DNA of 64,000 nt from Comamonas koreensis. Its GTDB lineage: Bacteria > Pseudomonadota > Gammaproteobacteria > Burkholderiales > Burkholderiaceae_C. Under the pieces are notes generated by a model. That model did not search any database, had not been told where the DNA came from, and saw nothing but the letters and a program-made list of their open reading frames with translations. Numbering within the stretch: the stretch's first letter is position 1; each line of letters starts with the position of its first letter. A program made the translations under genes and the position numbers. Below are positions 33,958-41,996 of the stretch, in pieces. The DNA is taken from NCBI RefSeq assembly GCF_021026195.1, contig NZ_JAJNCT010000020.1:62001-126000 (forward strand), written 5' to 3'.

Positions 33958-34726
33958 ACGCCTCAACCGCTACTGGCGTGTCTTTGCAACGGGCTTGTGT
34001 TTTGCCGTTTTTGGCCTGGGCGGGTTGGTGATCCGCTTGCTGGTCTATCCGCTGCTGCTGGTCTGCAACCGCGATCCGCAAGAGCGCAAACATGCCGCGC
34101 AGGCATTGATACACCACAGCTTTCGCTGGTTTGTCGGCCTGATGAATTTTGTGGGCGTGATCTCTTACGAGACCCGCCATCTCGAGCGTCTCCACCGCCA
34201 AGGTCTTTTGATTCTGGCCAACCACCCCTCGCTGATCGACGTGGTGTTTCTGATCTCCTTCATCCCGAAGGCGGACTGCATCGTCAAGGCCTCGCTGCTG
34301 CGCAACCTCTTCACGCGCGGTCCTATCCAGGCGGCAGGCTTTATCTGCAATGGCGGCGGCGCCCGGCTGTTAGAGGACTGCACCCGTTCGCTCGATGCCG
34401 GCAGCAACCTGATCATTTTCCCGGAAGGCACGCGCACGCCGCTGCAGGGAGTTCCCAAGCTGCAGCGGGGCGCAGCGCATGTGGCCGTCAAGGGGCGGTT
34501 TGACATCACGCCCGTGCGTATCCACACCAGCCTGCCCATGCTGTCCAAGGGCTGGCCTTGGTGGAAGGTGCCGGCCCGCAAACCGCACATCATCTTCGAG
34601 GTGCGCGAAGACATCGACATTGCGCAGTTTTGCGCAGACGCAGGCAATGACTCGTTGGCCGCGCGCCGAGTCACTGATTACTTGTCAGATTATTTATTCA
34701 GAGGACCCTCACGTGCTTCAGCTTGA
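33950..34726 (+). CDS. PlsC-type lysophospholipid acyltransferase
   Basis: 258-aa membrane-associated acyltransferase. Two hydrophobic stretches near the N-terminus (VFATGLCFAVFGLGGLVIRLLVYPLLL) anchor it. The catalytic HX4D box is ANHPSLIDVVF, and the substrate-phosphate motif is IIFPEGTRTPL. 1-acyl-glycerol-3-phosphate acyltransferases have these, but in aryl polyene clusters the protein is thought to attach the acyl chain to a lipid or glycolipid; the acceptor is unknown. Starts inside the previous gene (8-base overlap) and overlaps the ACP gene by 14 bases. Confidence 0.9.
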   Translation: MAERLNRYWRVFATGLCFAVFGLGGLVIRLLVYPLLLVCNRDPQERKHAAQALIHHSFRWFVGLMNFVGVISYETRHLERLHRQGLLILANHPSLIDVVFLISFIPKADCIVKASLLRNLFTRGPIQAAGFICNGGGARLLEDCTRSLDAGSNLIIFPEGTRTPLQGVPKLQRGAAHVAVKGRFDITPVRIHTSLPMLSKGWPWWKVPARKPHIIFEVREDIDIAQFCADAGNDSLAARRVTDYLSDYLFRGPSRASA

Positions 34727-34973
34727 ACAGGACATCAAGGAACTCATCATCGCATCGCTGGCACTGGAAGACCTGGCGCCACAGGACATCGATTCGGCCG
34801 CACCACTGTTTGTGGACGGCCTGGGCCTGGACTCCATTGACGCGCTCGAGCTCGGCCTGGCGCTGCAGAAGAAATACGGCCTGAGCATGTCGGCCGACTC
34901 CGAGCAGACCCGCCAGCATTTCAGCAGCGTCAATGCCCTGGTGGCCTTTGTCGCGGGCCACCAGGCGCAGTAA
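34713..34973 (+). CDS. acyl carrier protein (first)
   Basis: 86-aa ACP. Ser41 in LGLDSIDALELG is the 4'-phosphopantetheine site. The helices are acidic and the C-terminal extension (QTRQHFSSVNALVAFVAGHQ) is typical of the aryl polyene ACP pair. The likely start is GTG 34713, which overlaps the acyltransferase gene by 14 bases; no ATG is available without losing helix 1. It probably carries the growing polyene and is activated by the phosphopantetheinyl transferase at 50831. Confidence 0.88.
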   Translation: MLQLEQDIKELIIASLALEDLAPQDIDSAAPLFVDGLGLDSIDALELGLALQKKYGLSMSADSEQTRQHFSSVNALVAFVAGHQAQ

Positions 34974-35018
34974 GCGGCCCTGGCTCCTTCCCATCTATTG
35001 ACCTCATTGGGTACCGCT

Positions 35019-35279
35019 TTGAAAAAGCAAGAAATTTATGAACATATCGTCCGCATCCTGGACGAGAACTTCAGCATCGAGGCCGCGCGCATCACGCCCG
35101 AGGCCAAGCTTTATGACGACCTGGATATCGACAGCATCGATGCGGTCGACCTGATCGTGCAGCTCAAGCCTCTGGTGGGCAAGCGCCTGAATGCGGAAGC
35201 TTTCAAGTCGGTGCGCACGGTGCAGGATGTGGTGGACGCGCTTTACCTGCTGGTCAACGACGATCAGCAGGCCGCCTGA
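35019..35279 (+). CDS. acyl carrier protein (second)
   Basis: 86-aa ACP with Ser39 in DLDIDSIDAVDLIV. It is closer to general fatty acid ACPs than the first copy (FSIEAARITPEAKLYDD and VRTVQDVVDALYLLV). The start codon is uncertain; TTG 35019 (MKKQEIYEHIVRIL) agrees best with homologues, and upstream TTG codons at 35007 and 34998 are alternatives. It lies 45 bases after the first ACP gene. Two distinct ACPs suit a pathway with separate starter and extender handling. Confidence 0.85.
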   Translation: MKKQEIYEHIVRILDENFSIEAARITPEAKLYDDLDIDSIDAVDLIVQLKPLVGKRLNAEAFKSVRTVQDVVDALYLLVNDDQQAA

Positions 35280-35284
35280 GCGCC

Positions 35285-35842
35285 ATGGGCATGCGCAGCG
35301 CGCTGAACTGGGCCCTGGTCGGGCTGACCGTGCTCTACCCGCTGGTGGTCTACGCCACCATCGGGCGGGTTGCGCCCCAGTGGCTGGCGCTGTTGATCGT
35401 GGTGCTGGCCGTTGGGCGTGCGCTCATCGCCCAGCAGAAGTTCTGGTGGCTCGTGGCGGCAGGCGCCGCCGCGCTGGGCCTGGCTGCCTGGCTGGGCAAC
35501 GATCCCCTGATGGTCAAGCTCTACCCCGTCTGGGTCAATGCAGTGCTGCTGGCGGTATTTGGCTATAGCCTCTTGCACCCGCCTTCGGTGGTCGAGCGCC
35601 TGGCGCGGCTGCAGGAGCCCGCATTGCCGGCATCAGGTGTGCTTTACACGCGCAAGGTCACCTTGGTGTGGTGTCTGTTCTTTGTGCTCAATGGTGCGGT
35701 CGCCGCCATCACCACGCTCTGGGCCAGCGATTCCGTTTGGGCTTTCTACAACGGACTGCTGGCTTACGTCCTGATGGGATGCCTGATGGGCGGCGAGTGG
35801 CTGGTGCGGCGCCATGTGCGGCAGGCGGCGCCCGGGATCTGA
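35285..35842 (+). CDS. polytopic membrane protein of the aryl polyene cluster (COG4648 type)
   Basis: 185-aa inner membrane protein with about five hydrophobic segments (for example VGLTVLYPLVVYATIG, WLALLIVVLAVG, and AVLLAVFGYSLLHPPS), and the family pattern PPSVVERLARLQEP followed by YTRKVTLVWCLFFVLNGAVA. Similar proteins occur in aryl polyene and xanthomonadin clusters; the activity is not known, though placement in lipid or polyene assembly is likely. ATG 35285 lies 5 bases after the ACP stop. The ligase gene starts 5 bases after its stop. Confidence 0.85.
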   Translation: MGMRSALNWALVGLTVLYPLVVYATIGRVAPQWLALLIVVLAVGRALIAQQKFWWLVAAGAAALGLAAWLGNDPLMVKLYPVWVNAVLLAVFGYSLLHPPSVVERLARLQEPALPASGVLYTRKVTLVWCLFFVLNGAVAAITTLWASDSVWAFYNGLLAYVLMGCLMGGEWLVRRHVRQAAPGI

Positions 35843-35847
35843 ACGCA

Positions 35848-37593
35848 ATGGGACAAGGAGCGACGCAGTTGAAGCAGGGTGTGGCATTGGCCGATGTGGC
35901 CGTGATGATGGCAGAGCAGGGCGCCCAGCGTCCCGTGGCCATGCAGGTCACACCGAGCGATGCCCGGACCGTGGCGGGCAGCGAATGGCTGCAGATGGTG
36001 CGCCGTTGGTATGCCGCCTTTGCAGAGCTGCCCGGCCAGGAGATCGGTTTTTATTTTGACGATGCGCTGGACTTTTCGGCCGCGCTGTGGGCGGCTTGGC
36101 ATGCAGGCAAGACGCCGGTACTGCTGAGCGATCTGCTGCCGGCGACCACCGCCGCCCTGCTGCCCAGCCTGACCGGTACCGCAGGGCTGCTGCCCGGCGC
36201 CGTGGCGCCTGTGGCCGATGCTGCAGGCGATCTGCCTTTGCGGCCCCTGGACAGGCAGGCCACGCGCCTGGTGCTGTTCACCTCGGGCTCGACCGGCCAG
36301 CCCGAGCGCATAGTCAAGCAGTTGGCGCAGTTGGATGCCGAAGTCCAGGCGCTGGAGACTGCCTTTGGTGCTGCGCTGGGCGGTGGGCCGCTGCAGGTGC
36401 TGGCCACCGTGTCGCACCAGCATATCTATGGGCTGTTGTTCCGCGTGCTGTGGCCGTTGTCGGCGGGCCGCATGCTCGGCACGGCCTTCGCGCGCTACCC
36501 CGAAGACCTGCTTGCGCAGTTCCGCCGGGCACCAGCCTGCCTGCTGGTGTCCAGCCCTGCAATGCTGGGCCGGCTGCCGCAGCAGCTGCCCTGGGCCGAT
36601 GCACGATCGCGTTTGCGCGCCATTTTTTCCTCCGGCGGGCCCTTGGCCGCCGAGGCCTCGGCACACAGCCTGGCGGTGCTGGGGCATTCCCCGACCGAGG
36701 TGCTTGGCAGCTCGGAGACCGGTGGCATTGCCTGGCGGCGCCGCGCCGAATCGGGCGAGGCATGGCAGGCCTTGCCGGGTGTGGCCGTCGCGCTGGATGC
36801 GGACAGCGGTGTGCTCAAGGTGCGCTCACCGCATCTGCCCGATCCTGCTCGGTGGTGGGAGACCGCAGACCGGGCCGAGGCCAGCAGCGATGGTGCCAGC
36901 TTTGTGCTGCGGGGCCGGGTGGACCGGATTGTGAAAATTGCCGAAAAGCGCATTTCTTTGACTGCACTGGAGCAGGCCCTGCAGGCCAGTGACTGGGTGC
37001 ATGCGGCCCGCGCCGTGCTGATCGAGCGCAGCGATTTGCCGACCCGTGTGGGCATGGTGCTGGCGCTGACGGACGCGGGCTGGCAGCAGCTGCTCGCCCA
37101 TGGCCGCCAGGCCATGGCTCAGGCCCTGCGTGCGTTGCTTGCGGATCAGGTAGAGCGGGTGGCGTTGCCACGCAGCTGGCGCTACGTCGAGCGCATGCCG
37201 ATGAATGCGCAGAGCAAGGTCACCCAGCAAAGCCTGCTGGCGCTGTTTGATCCGATGATGCCCACGCCGCAATGGATGAGCCGCAGCGCCACCGAGGCCT
37301 GCGCCCGCCTCCAGGTCGTGGCGGGCTTGCGCGTGCTGGACGGGCATTTTCCGCAGGCCCTGCTGGTTCCCGGCGTGGCTCAGCTGCACTGGGCGGTGAC
37401 TTTGGCGCAGCAGGCCTTTGCATTGACAGCGGCCTATGGCCGGGGCGAGGTCATCAAGTTCCAGCAGCCGATCCTGCCGGGCGATACCGTCGAGGTCGAG
37501 CTCCAGTGGCTGGCGGCCAAGGGCGCGGTCCAGTTCGCCATCCGTTCGGCGCGTGGCATGCATGCCAGTGGCCGGCTGCTCCAGGGCGTTTGA
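35848..37593 (+). CDS. AMP-dependent acyl ligase fused to a C-terminal hotdog (dehydratase-like) domain
   Basis: 581-aa fusion. Residues 1 to about 460 form an acyl-adenylating enzyme with VLFTSGSTGQPERIVKQ (ATP loop), VSHQHIYGLLF, LGSSETGGIAWR, the hinge DRIVKIAEKRIS and the C-terminal lysine in MNAQSKVTQ. Residues about 480-581 form a hotdog domain of FabA/FabZ type (GLRVLDGHFPQALLVPGVAQL, IKFQQPILPGDTVEVEL). It presumably activates the aryl acid and loads it on an ACP; in other organisms the two parts are separate genes (ligase ApeH and dehydratase ApeI), so the fusion is notable. Starts 5 bases after the membrane protein gene. Confidence 0.88.
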   Translation: MGQGATQLKQGVALADVAVMMAEQGAQRPVAMQVTPSDARTVAGSEWLQMVRRWYAAFAELPGQEIGFYFDDALDFSAALWAAWHAGKTPVLLSDLLPATTAALLPSLTGTAGLLPGAVAPVADAAGDLPLRPLDRQATRLVLFTSGSTGQPERIVKQLAQLDAEVQALETAFGAALGGGPLQVLATVSHQHIYGLLFRVLWPLSAGRMLGTAFARYPEDLLAQFRRAPACLLVSSPAMLGRLPQQLPWADARSRLRAIFSSGGPLAAEASAHSLAVLGHSPTEVLGSSETGGIAWRRRAESGEAWQALPGVAVALDADSGVLKVRSPHLPDPARWWETADRAEASSDGASFVLRGRVDRIVKIAEKRISLTALEQALQASDWVHAARAVLIERSDLPTRVGMVLALTDAGWQQLLAHGRQAMAQALRALLADQVERVALPRSWRYVERMPMNAQSKVTQQSLLALFDPMMPTPQWMSRSATEACARLQVVAGLRVLDGHFPQALLVPGVAQLHWAVTLAQQAFALTAAYGRGEVIKFQQPILPGDTVEVELQWLAAKGAVQFAIRSARGMHASGRLLQGV

Positions 37594-37596
37594 CGC

Positions 37597-38352
37597 ATGC
37601 AGCACGCGATCATCACCATCATCCCGGTCTACAACCATCCCGACACGATGGCGGACATGCTGCGCGGCGTCCTGGCCAGCGGGCAGGATTGCATCATGGT
37701 CGATGATGGCTCGGAGGCGTCTTGCGCCGCCGTGCTGGATGCGCTGACCGCCGAACATGCACCCCGGGTGGAGCTGCTGCGCCTGGCGCAGAACCAGGGC
37801 AAGGGCGCGGCCATGATCGCCGGCATGCGCCGCGCGCAGCAGCGCGGCTTCACGCATGCGGTGCAGATCGATGCCGATGGCCAGCACGCCACCGCCGACA
37901 TTGCCGGCTTCGCGGCGCTGTCACGCCAGCACCCGTTGGCCATGGTCTGCGGTGCGCCGGTCTACGACCACAGCGTGCCCAAGGCCAGGCTCTATGGCCG
38001 CTATGCCACCCATGTCTGGGTCTGGATCAATACCTGGTCGCTGGACATCCGCGACTCCATGTGCGGCTTCCGGGTCTATCCGCTGGCGGCCAGCTTGCGT
38101 GCCTGGGACAGCGCCCACATCGGGCGGCGCATGGAGTTTGATACCGAGATCCTCGTGCGCATGCACTGGCAGGGCGTGCCCTTTGTCACGCAGTTCACCC
38201 GCGTGACCTACCCGCAAGATGGCCTGTCCCACTTCCGGATGCTGCGGGACAACCTGCTGATCTCCAGGATGCATGCGCGCCTGTTTGCGGGCATGCTGTT
38301 GCGCAGCCCGCTGCTGCTGTGGCGCAAGCTGGCGCGGCGGAGGGCGGTCTGA
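37597..38352 (+). CDS. family 2 glycosyltransferase
   Basis: 251-aa GT-A glycosyltransferase. IIPVYNHPDTMADML is the N-terminal nucleotide-sugar fold; CIMVDDGSEASC carries the first aspartates; AVQIDADGQHATADIAGF is the DxD metal motif; and the acceptor region has DSMCGFRVYPLA and RRMEFDTEILVRMHWQGV, similar to dolichyl-phosphate mannosyltransferase-like enzymes. In aryl polyene clusters such an enzyme may attach a sugar to the lipid anchor. No transmembrane tail is obvious, unlike many DPM-type relatives. It starts 3 bases after the ligase stop and overlaps the next start by 1 base. Confidence 0.9.
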   Translation: MQHAIITIIPVYNHPDTMADMLRGVLASGQDCIMVDDGSEASCAAVLDALTAEHAPRVELLRLAQNQGKGAAMIAGMRRAQQRGFTHAVQIDADGQHATADIAGFAALSRQHPLAMVCGAPVYDHSVPKARLYGRYATHVWVWINTWSLDIRDSMCGFRVYPLAASLRAWDSAHIGRRMEFDTEILVRMHWQGVPFVTQFTRVTYPQDGLSHFRMLRDNLLISRMHARLFAGMLLRSPLLLWRKLARRRAV

Positions 38353-39401
38353 TGGCGGGCGCAGGCAACAAGGCCTCCAAGGCTTCCCCGCAGACGCCAT
38401 CCACGCACTGGGCCCAGATCGGGGAGAGCAGCTTTGTCGCAGGCATGTGGCTGCTCTACCAGATCCACCGGCTGCTGGGGCGTTGGCTGTTTTTGCTCTG
38501 CCTCTACCCGGTCGTCAGCTACTACTGGCTCAGTCGGCCTCTGGCCAGGCGGTCGTCGTTGGACTACCTGCAGCGCATGCAGCAGGCCCATGGGCTGTGG
38601 CCGCAGCCGCCCGGCTGGCGGGCGAGCCTGCGCCACTTCCGCGTGTTTGCGCAGGTCATTCTCGACAAGATACTGGCCATCGCGGGCCGTTACCCGGCCT
38701 CCCGGGTGCAGGTTCTGGGGCAGCAGGCCGTCATGGATTTGATTGCGCGCGGCCAGGGGGCCGTGTTCATCACCGCCCATATGGGCTGCATCGAGCTGAG
38801 CCAAGTGCTGGCCGAGCAGCGCGCGGGCCTGCGGCTGAATGTGCTGGTGCACACCCGCCATGCGCAGCAGTTCAACCGCATGCTGGCGCGCCTGTCACCG
38901 GGCAGCCAGGTGCGCTTCTTGCAGGTGAAGGAGTTCAACGCGGCCACGGCAATCTTGCTGGCCGAGCGCGTCAGCGCCGGGGAGTTCATCGCCATTGCGG
39001 GTGACCGGGTGCCGGTGCACGCGGGCAATACCGCACAGGCCCCGTTCCTGGGCGCGCAAGCGGCCTTTCCCACCGGTCCCTATGTGATGGCGGCGCTGCT
39101 CAAGTGCCCCTTGCTGCTGATGACCTGCACCCACGCCGGCGACGGCTATGCGCTGCAGATCGAGACCCTGGCCTCGCAGGTGCTGCTGCCCCGCGCTGGT
39201 CGCGAGCAGGCGCTGGCCCAGTATGCCGCCCGCTATGCGGCGGCGCTGGAGGCGCGGCTGCGCAGCGCGCCCTGGGACTGGTTCAATTTCTTTCCCTTCT
39301 GGGCGCAGGCCAACGCGCCGCAGCCCGTCACCCCTTTGGCACAGGCACAGAAAAGTAGCCCCCATGACCCAGAACGTTCCACCCACGCTGATCCTCTTTG
39401 A
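38352..39401 (+). CDS. LpxL/HtrB-type lysophospholipid acyltransferase
   Basis: 349-aa protein of the lipid A acyltransferase superfamily. A hydrophobic N-terminal anchor (MWLLYQIHRLLGRWLFLLCLYPVV region) is followed by the catalytic HX4E box AVFITAHMGCIELSQVL (the dyad His and Glu) and further by IAIAGDRVPVHAGN and FLGAQAAFPTGPYVMAALL. In aryl polyene clusters these acyltransferases are thought to put a fatty chain or the polyene onto a lipid. ATG 38352 shares its first base with the stop of the glycosyltransferase gene. The end overlaps the ammonia-lyase gene by 38 bases. Confidence 0.88.
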   Translation: MAGAGNKASKASPQTPSTHWAQIGESSFVAGMWLLYQIHRLLGRWLFLLCLYPVVSYYWLSRPLARRSSLDYLQRMQQAHGLWPQPPGWRASLRHFRVFAQVILDKILAIAGRYPASRVQVLGQQAVMDLIARGQGAVFITAHMGCIELSQVLAEQRAGLRLNVLVHTRHAQQFNRMLARLSPGSQVRFLQVKEFNAATAILLAERVSAGEFIAIAGDRVPVHAGNTAQAPFLGAQAAFPTGPYVMAALLKCPLLLMTCTHAGDGYALQIETLASQVLLPRAGREQALAQYAARYAAALEARLRSAPWDWFNFFPFWAQANAPQPVTPLAQAQKSSPHDPERSTHADPL

Positions 39402-40914
39402 TGGCAGCCCGCTGCAGATCGAGCAGATCACGGCCATCGCCCAGGGCCAGGCGCAAGTGCAGCTCTCGCCCGATCCCCAGTTCCGCAGCCGCATACAGCG
39501 CGGTGCGGACTTTCTCGACCGGCTGTTGCGCGAAGACGGTGTGGTCTATGGCGTCACCACCGGCTATGGCGACTCCTGCACGGTCGAGATACCGCCAGCG
39601 CTGATCCCCGATCTGCCACACCACCTCTATGCCTACCACGGCTGTGGCATGGGCCGTTTTCTGACCGACGTGGAAACGCGCGCGGTGCTGGCCTGCCGTC
39701 TGGCCTCGCTGTGCCGGGGCATGTCAGGCGTCAGCTGGGCGCTGCTGCTGCAGCTCGAGCATCTGATCCAGCACGATATCCTGCCGCGCATCCCGGCTGA
39801 AGGCTCGGTGGGCGCCAGTGGCGATCTCACCCCGCTGTCCTATGTGGCAGCGGTGCTCTGCGGTGACCGTGAGGTGCTGTTCCAGGGCCAGATCGTGCCC
39901 GCCGCGCAGGCCCTGCAAGAGACTGGCGCGGCGCCCTTGCGCCTGCGCCCCAAGGAAGGCCTGGCGCTGATGAATGGCACGGCCGTGATGACGGCACTGG
40001 GCTGCCTGGCCTGGCAGCGCGCGGACTATGTCTCACGCCTGGCATGCCGCATCACGGCGGCCAATGTGGTGGCCATTGCGGGCAATGCCCACCATTTTGA
40101 CCAGACGCTGTTTGCCGCCAAACCGCATGCCGGCCAGCAGCGTGCCGCCGCGCGCATCCGGGGCGACCTGGTGGCCGAGGCGCAGCTGCGCAACTCCCAC
40201 CGCCTGCAGGACCGCTACTCGCTGCGTTGCGCACCGCATGTGATCGGCGTGCTCGAAGATGCCTTGCCCTTTTTGCGCCAACTGATCGAGGCAGAGCTCA
40301 ACTCGGCCAACGACAACCCGCTGATCGAGCCCGATGAGGAGCGGGTGCTGCATGGCGGCCATTTCTATGGCGGCCATATTGCGCTGGCCATGGATACCTT
40401 GAAGAACACGGTGGCCAATATTGCCGATCTGCTGGACCGGCAGCTCGCACTGCTGGTGGACACGCGCTACAGCCAGGGCCTGCCGTCCAACCTGTCGGGC
40501 TCGCAGGGCGCAACGCAGCCGATCAACCACGGCCTCAAGGCGCTGCAGATCAGCGCCTCGGCCTGGACGGCCGAAGCCCTCAAACAGACCATGCCGGCTT
40601 CGGTGTTCTCGCGCTCGACCGAGTGCCACAACCAGGACAAGGTGAGCATGGGCACGATTGCTGCGCGCGATGCGCTGCGGGTGCTGGAGTTGACCGAGCA
40701 GGTGCTGGCGGCCATGTTGATCGCCGCGCGCCAGGCAGTGCCCTTGCGTGAGCGCATCCAGCCCGATGTGCCGGTGGGACCCGCCATGCGTGCCTGGATT
40801 GCGGACCTGGCCAGCCGCGTGGCGCTGGTCGAGGAAGACCGTGCGCTGGACCGCGATCTGCACCAGTTGCTGAGCGGCATCCGTGCCCAAACCTGGAGCC
40901 TGTATGCCGACTGA
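39364..40914 (+). CDS. HAL/PAL/TAL family aromatic amino acid ammonia-lyase
   Basis: 516-aa lyase. The self-made MIO cofactor comes from Ala-Ser-Gly at 151-153 in SVGASGDLTPLSYVAAVL. Tyr62 in VVYGVTTGYGD is the catalytic tyrosine. YAYHGCGMG places His92 at the substrate-specificity position that in bacterial tyrosine ammonia-lyases favours tyrosine over phenylalanine, so 4-coumarate is a plausible product; this assignment is an inference. It would make the aryl acrylate starter of the polyene. NSANDNPLIEPD and SVFSRSTECHNQDKVSMGT also match the family. Confidence 0.92.
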   Translation: MTQNVPPTLILFDGSPLQIEQITAIAQGQAQVQLSPDPQFRSRIQRGADFLDRLLREDGVVYGVTTGYGDSCTVEIPPALIPDLPHHLYAYHGCGMGRFLTDVETRAVLACRLASLCRGMSGVSWALLLQLEHLIQHDILPRIPAEGSVGASGDLTPLSYVAAVLCGDREVLFQGQIVPAAQALQETGAAPLRLRPKEGLALMNGTAVMTALGCLAWQRADYVSRLACRITAANVVAIAGNAHHFDQTLFAAKPHAGQQRAAARIRGDLVAEAQLRNSHRLQDRYSLRCAPHVIGVLEDALPFLRQLIEAELNSANDNPLIEPDEERVLHGGHFYGGHIALAMDTLKNTVANIADLLDRQLALLVDTRYSQGLPSNLSGSQGATQPINHGLKALQISASAWTAEALKQTMPASVFSRSTECHNQDKVSMGTIAARDALRVLELTEQVLAAMLIAARQAVPLRERIQPDVPVGPAMRAWIADLASRVALVEEDRALDRDLHQLLSGIRAQTWSLYAD

Positions 40915-41344
40915 AAGTGAAATGGCCTCGCGCGAGCGCCTGTCCTGCGACATCGAGATCACGCCGGCGTTCTATGACATCGATGTGATGGAGATCGTCT
41001 ACCACGGCAACTACGTGCGCTTTCTGGACCTGGCCCGCAGCGCCTTGCTGGCCCAGTTCGACTACGACTACCCGCGCATGCGCGATTCGGGCTTTGGCTG
41101 GCCGGTGGTGGATATGCGCCTCAAATACGTGCGTCCGGCCGCCTTTGGCCAGCGCCTCAAGATCAAGGCGAGCATCACGGAGTGGGAGAACCGCTTGCGC
41201 ATCGACTACCTGATCCGCGACGCGCAGACCGGCGAAAAGCTCAATTCGGCCTACACGATCCAGGTGGCGGTCGACATGCAAACGCAGGAGATGCGCTTTG
41301 TCTGCCCACCTGTGCTATGGGAACGTCTGGGGGTGGCGCCGTGA
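40904..41344 (+). CDS. acyl-CoA/acyl-ACP thioesterase, YbgC family
   Basis: 146-aa hotdog thioesterase. The active-site region is DIDVMEIVYHGNYVRFLDLAR, matching the YbgC/4-hydroxybenzoyl-CoA thioesterase pattern, and later GWPVVDMRLKYVRPAAFGQ. In an aryl polyene cluster it may release the finished or aborted chain from the ACP. ATG 40904 overlaps the lyase gene by 11 bases; ATG 40922 is a possible alternative just after it. It overlaps the LolA-like gene by the GTGA at 41341. Confidence 0.87.
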   Translation: MPTESEMASRERLSCDIEITPAFYDIDVMEIVYHGNYVRFLDLARSALLAQFDYDYPRMRDSGFGWPVVDMRLKYVRPAAFGQRLKIKASITEWENRLRIDYLIRDAQTGEKLNSAYTIQVAVDMQTQEMRFVCPPVLWERLGVAP

Positions 41345-41982
41345 GGGCCTGGATCCTGTGCATGGCGCTGGCTGCGGGGATCTCCCCGGCTTTCGCCCAA
41401 AAGCCCGCTGCGGCCCCGACCGAGCCGGCGGCCCAGGACCTGTTGGCGCAGGTGCGCCAGCAGCTCAAGGATGCGCCCGTGGTGCGCGGCCAGTTCACGC
41501 AGGAGAAGACGGTCAAGGGCTTCAAGCAGCCATTGCGTTCCATGGGCGATTTCTTGGTGGCCAAGGGCCAGGGCATCGTCTGGCATGTGCGCAAGCCCTT
41601 TGCGTCGAGCCTGGTGGTCAAGCCCGACAGCCTGCAATCGCGCCGCGCCGATGGCTCCCTGAGCATGCAGATGCGTGCCGAAGACGAGCCGGTGCTGCGC
41701 ACCGTAAATGCCATGCTGTTTGCCGTGATGTCGGCCGATCTGGTGCAACTGCACCATTTCTTTGAGGTCAGCGGCAAGGCGCAGGCTTCCGGCTGGCAGA
41801 TGCGCTTGCTGCCGCGCGACCCGATGCTGGCGCAGTGGCTGGCCTCGATCGAGTTGGAAGGCGGGCAGTTTGTGCGTGAAGTGCGCCTGCAGGAAGCCCG
41901 GGGCGATAGCAGCCTGATCCGCATCGAAGGCGCCGAGGCCGCGTCCCAGGCCAGCGACTCCGAACTGGCGCAGTTCCGCTGA
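41341..41982 (+). CDS. LolA-like periplasmic lipoprotein carrier
   Basis: 213-aa secreted protein with a signal peptide ending SPAFAQKP. The LolA fold is recognised from VRGQFTQEKTVKGFKQPLRSMGDFLVAKGQGIVW (parts: FTQEKTVKGF, GDFLVAKGQGIVWHV) and SLVVKPDSL, then MQMRAEDEPVLRTVN. LolA carries lipids or lipoproteins through the periplasm, so this dedicated copy probably ferries the polyene-lipid product. GTG 41341 is in the overlap GTGA with the thioesterase stop. It is not the housekeeping LolA, which would sit beside ftsK or lolCDE. Confidence 0.87.
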   Translation: MRAWILCMALAAGISPAFAQKPAAAPTEPAAQDLLAQVRQQLKDAPVVRGQFTQEKTVKGFKQPLRSMGDFLVAKGQGIVWHVRKPFASSLVVKPDSLQSRRADGSLSMQMRAEDEPVLRTVNAMLFAVMSADLVQLHHFFEVSGKAQASGWQMRLLPRDPMLAQWLASIELEGGQFVREVRLQEARGDSSLIRIEGAEAASQASDSELAQFR

Positions 41983-41996
41983 AGGATGACGGCTTG

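Noticed and set aside
41170..41200. GAGTGGGAG sequence resembling the guaA end, seen inside the thioesterase gene
   Set aside because: It matches only nine bases, lies within a conserved coding segment, and is simply TEWEN codons.
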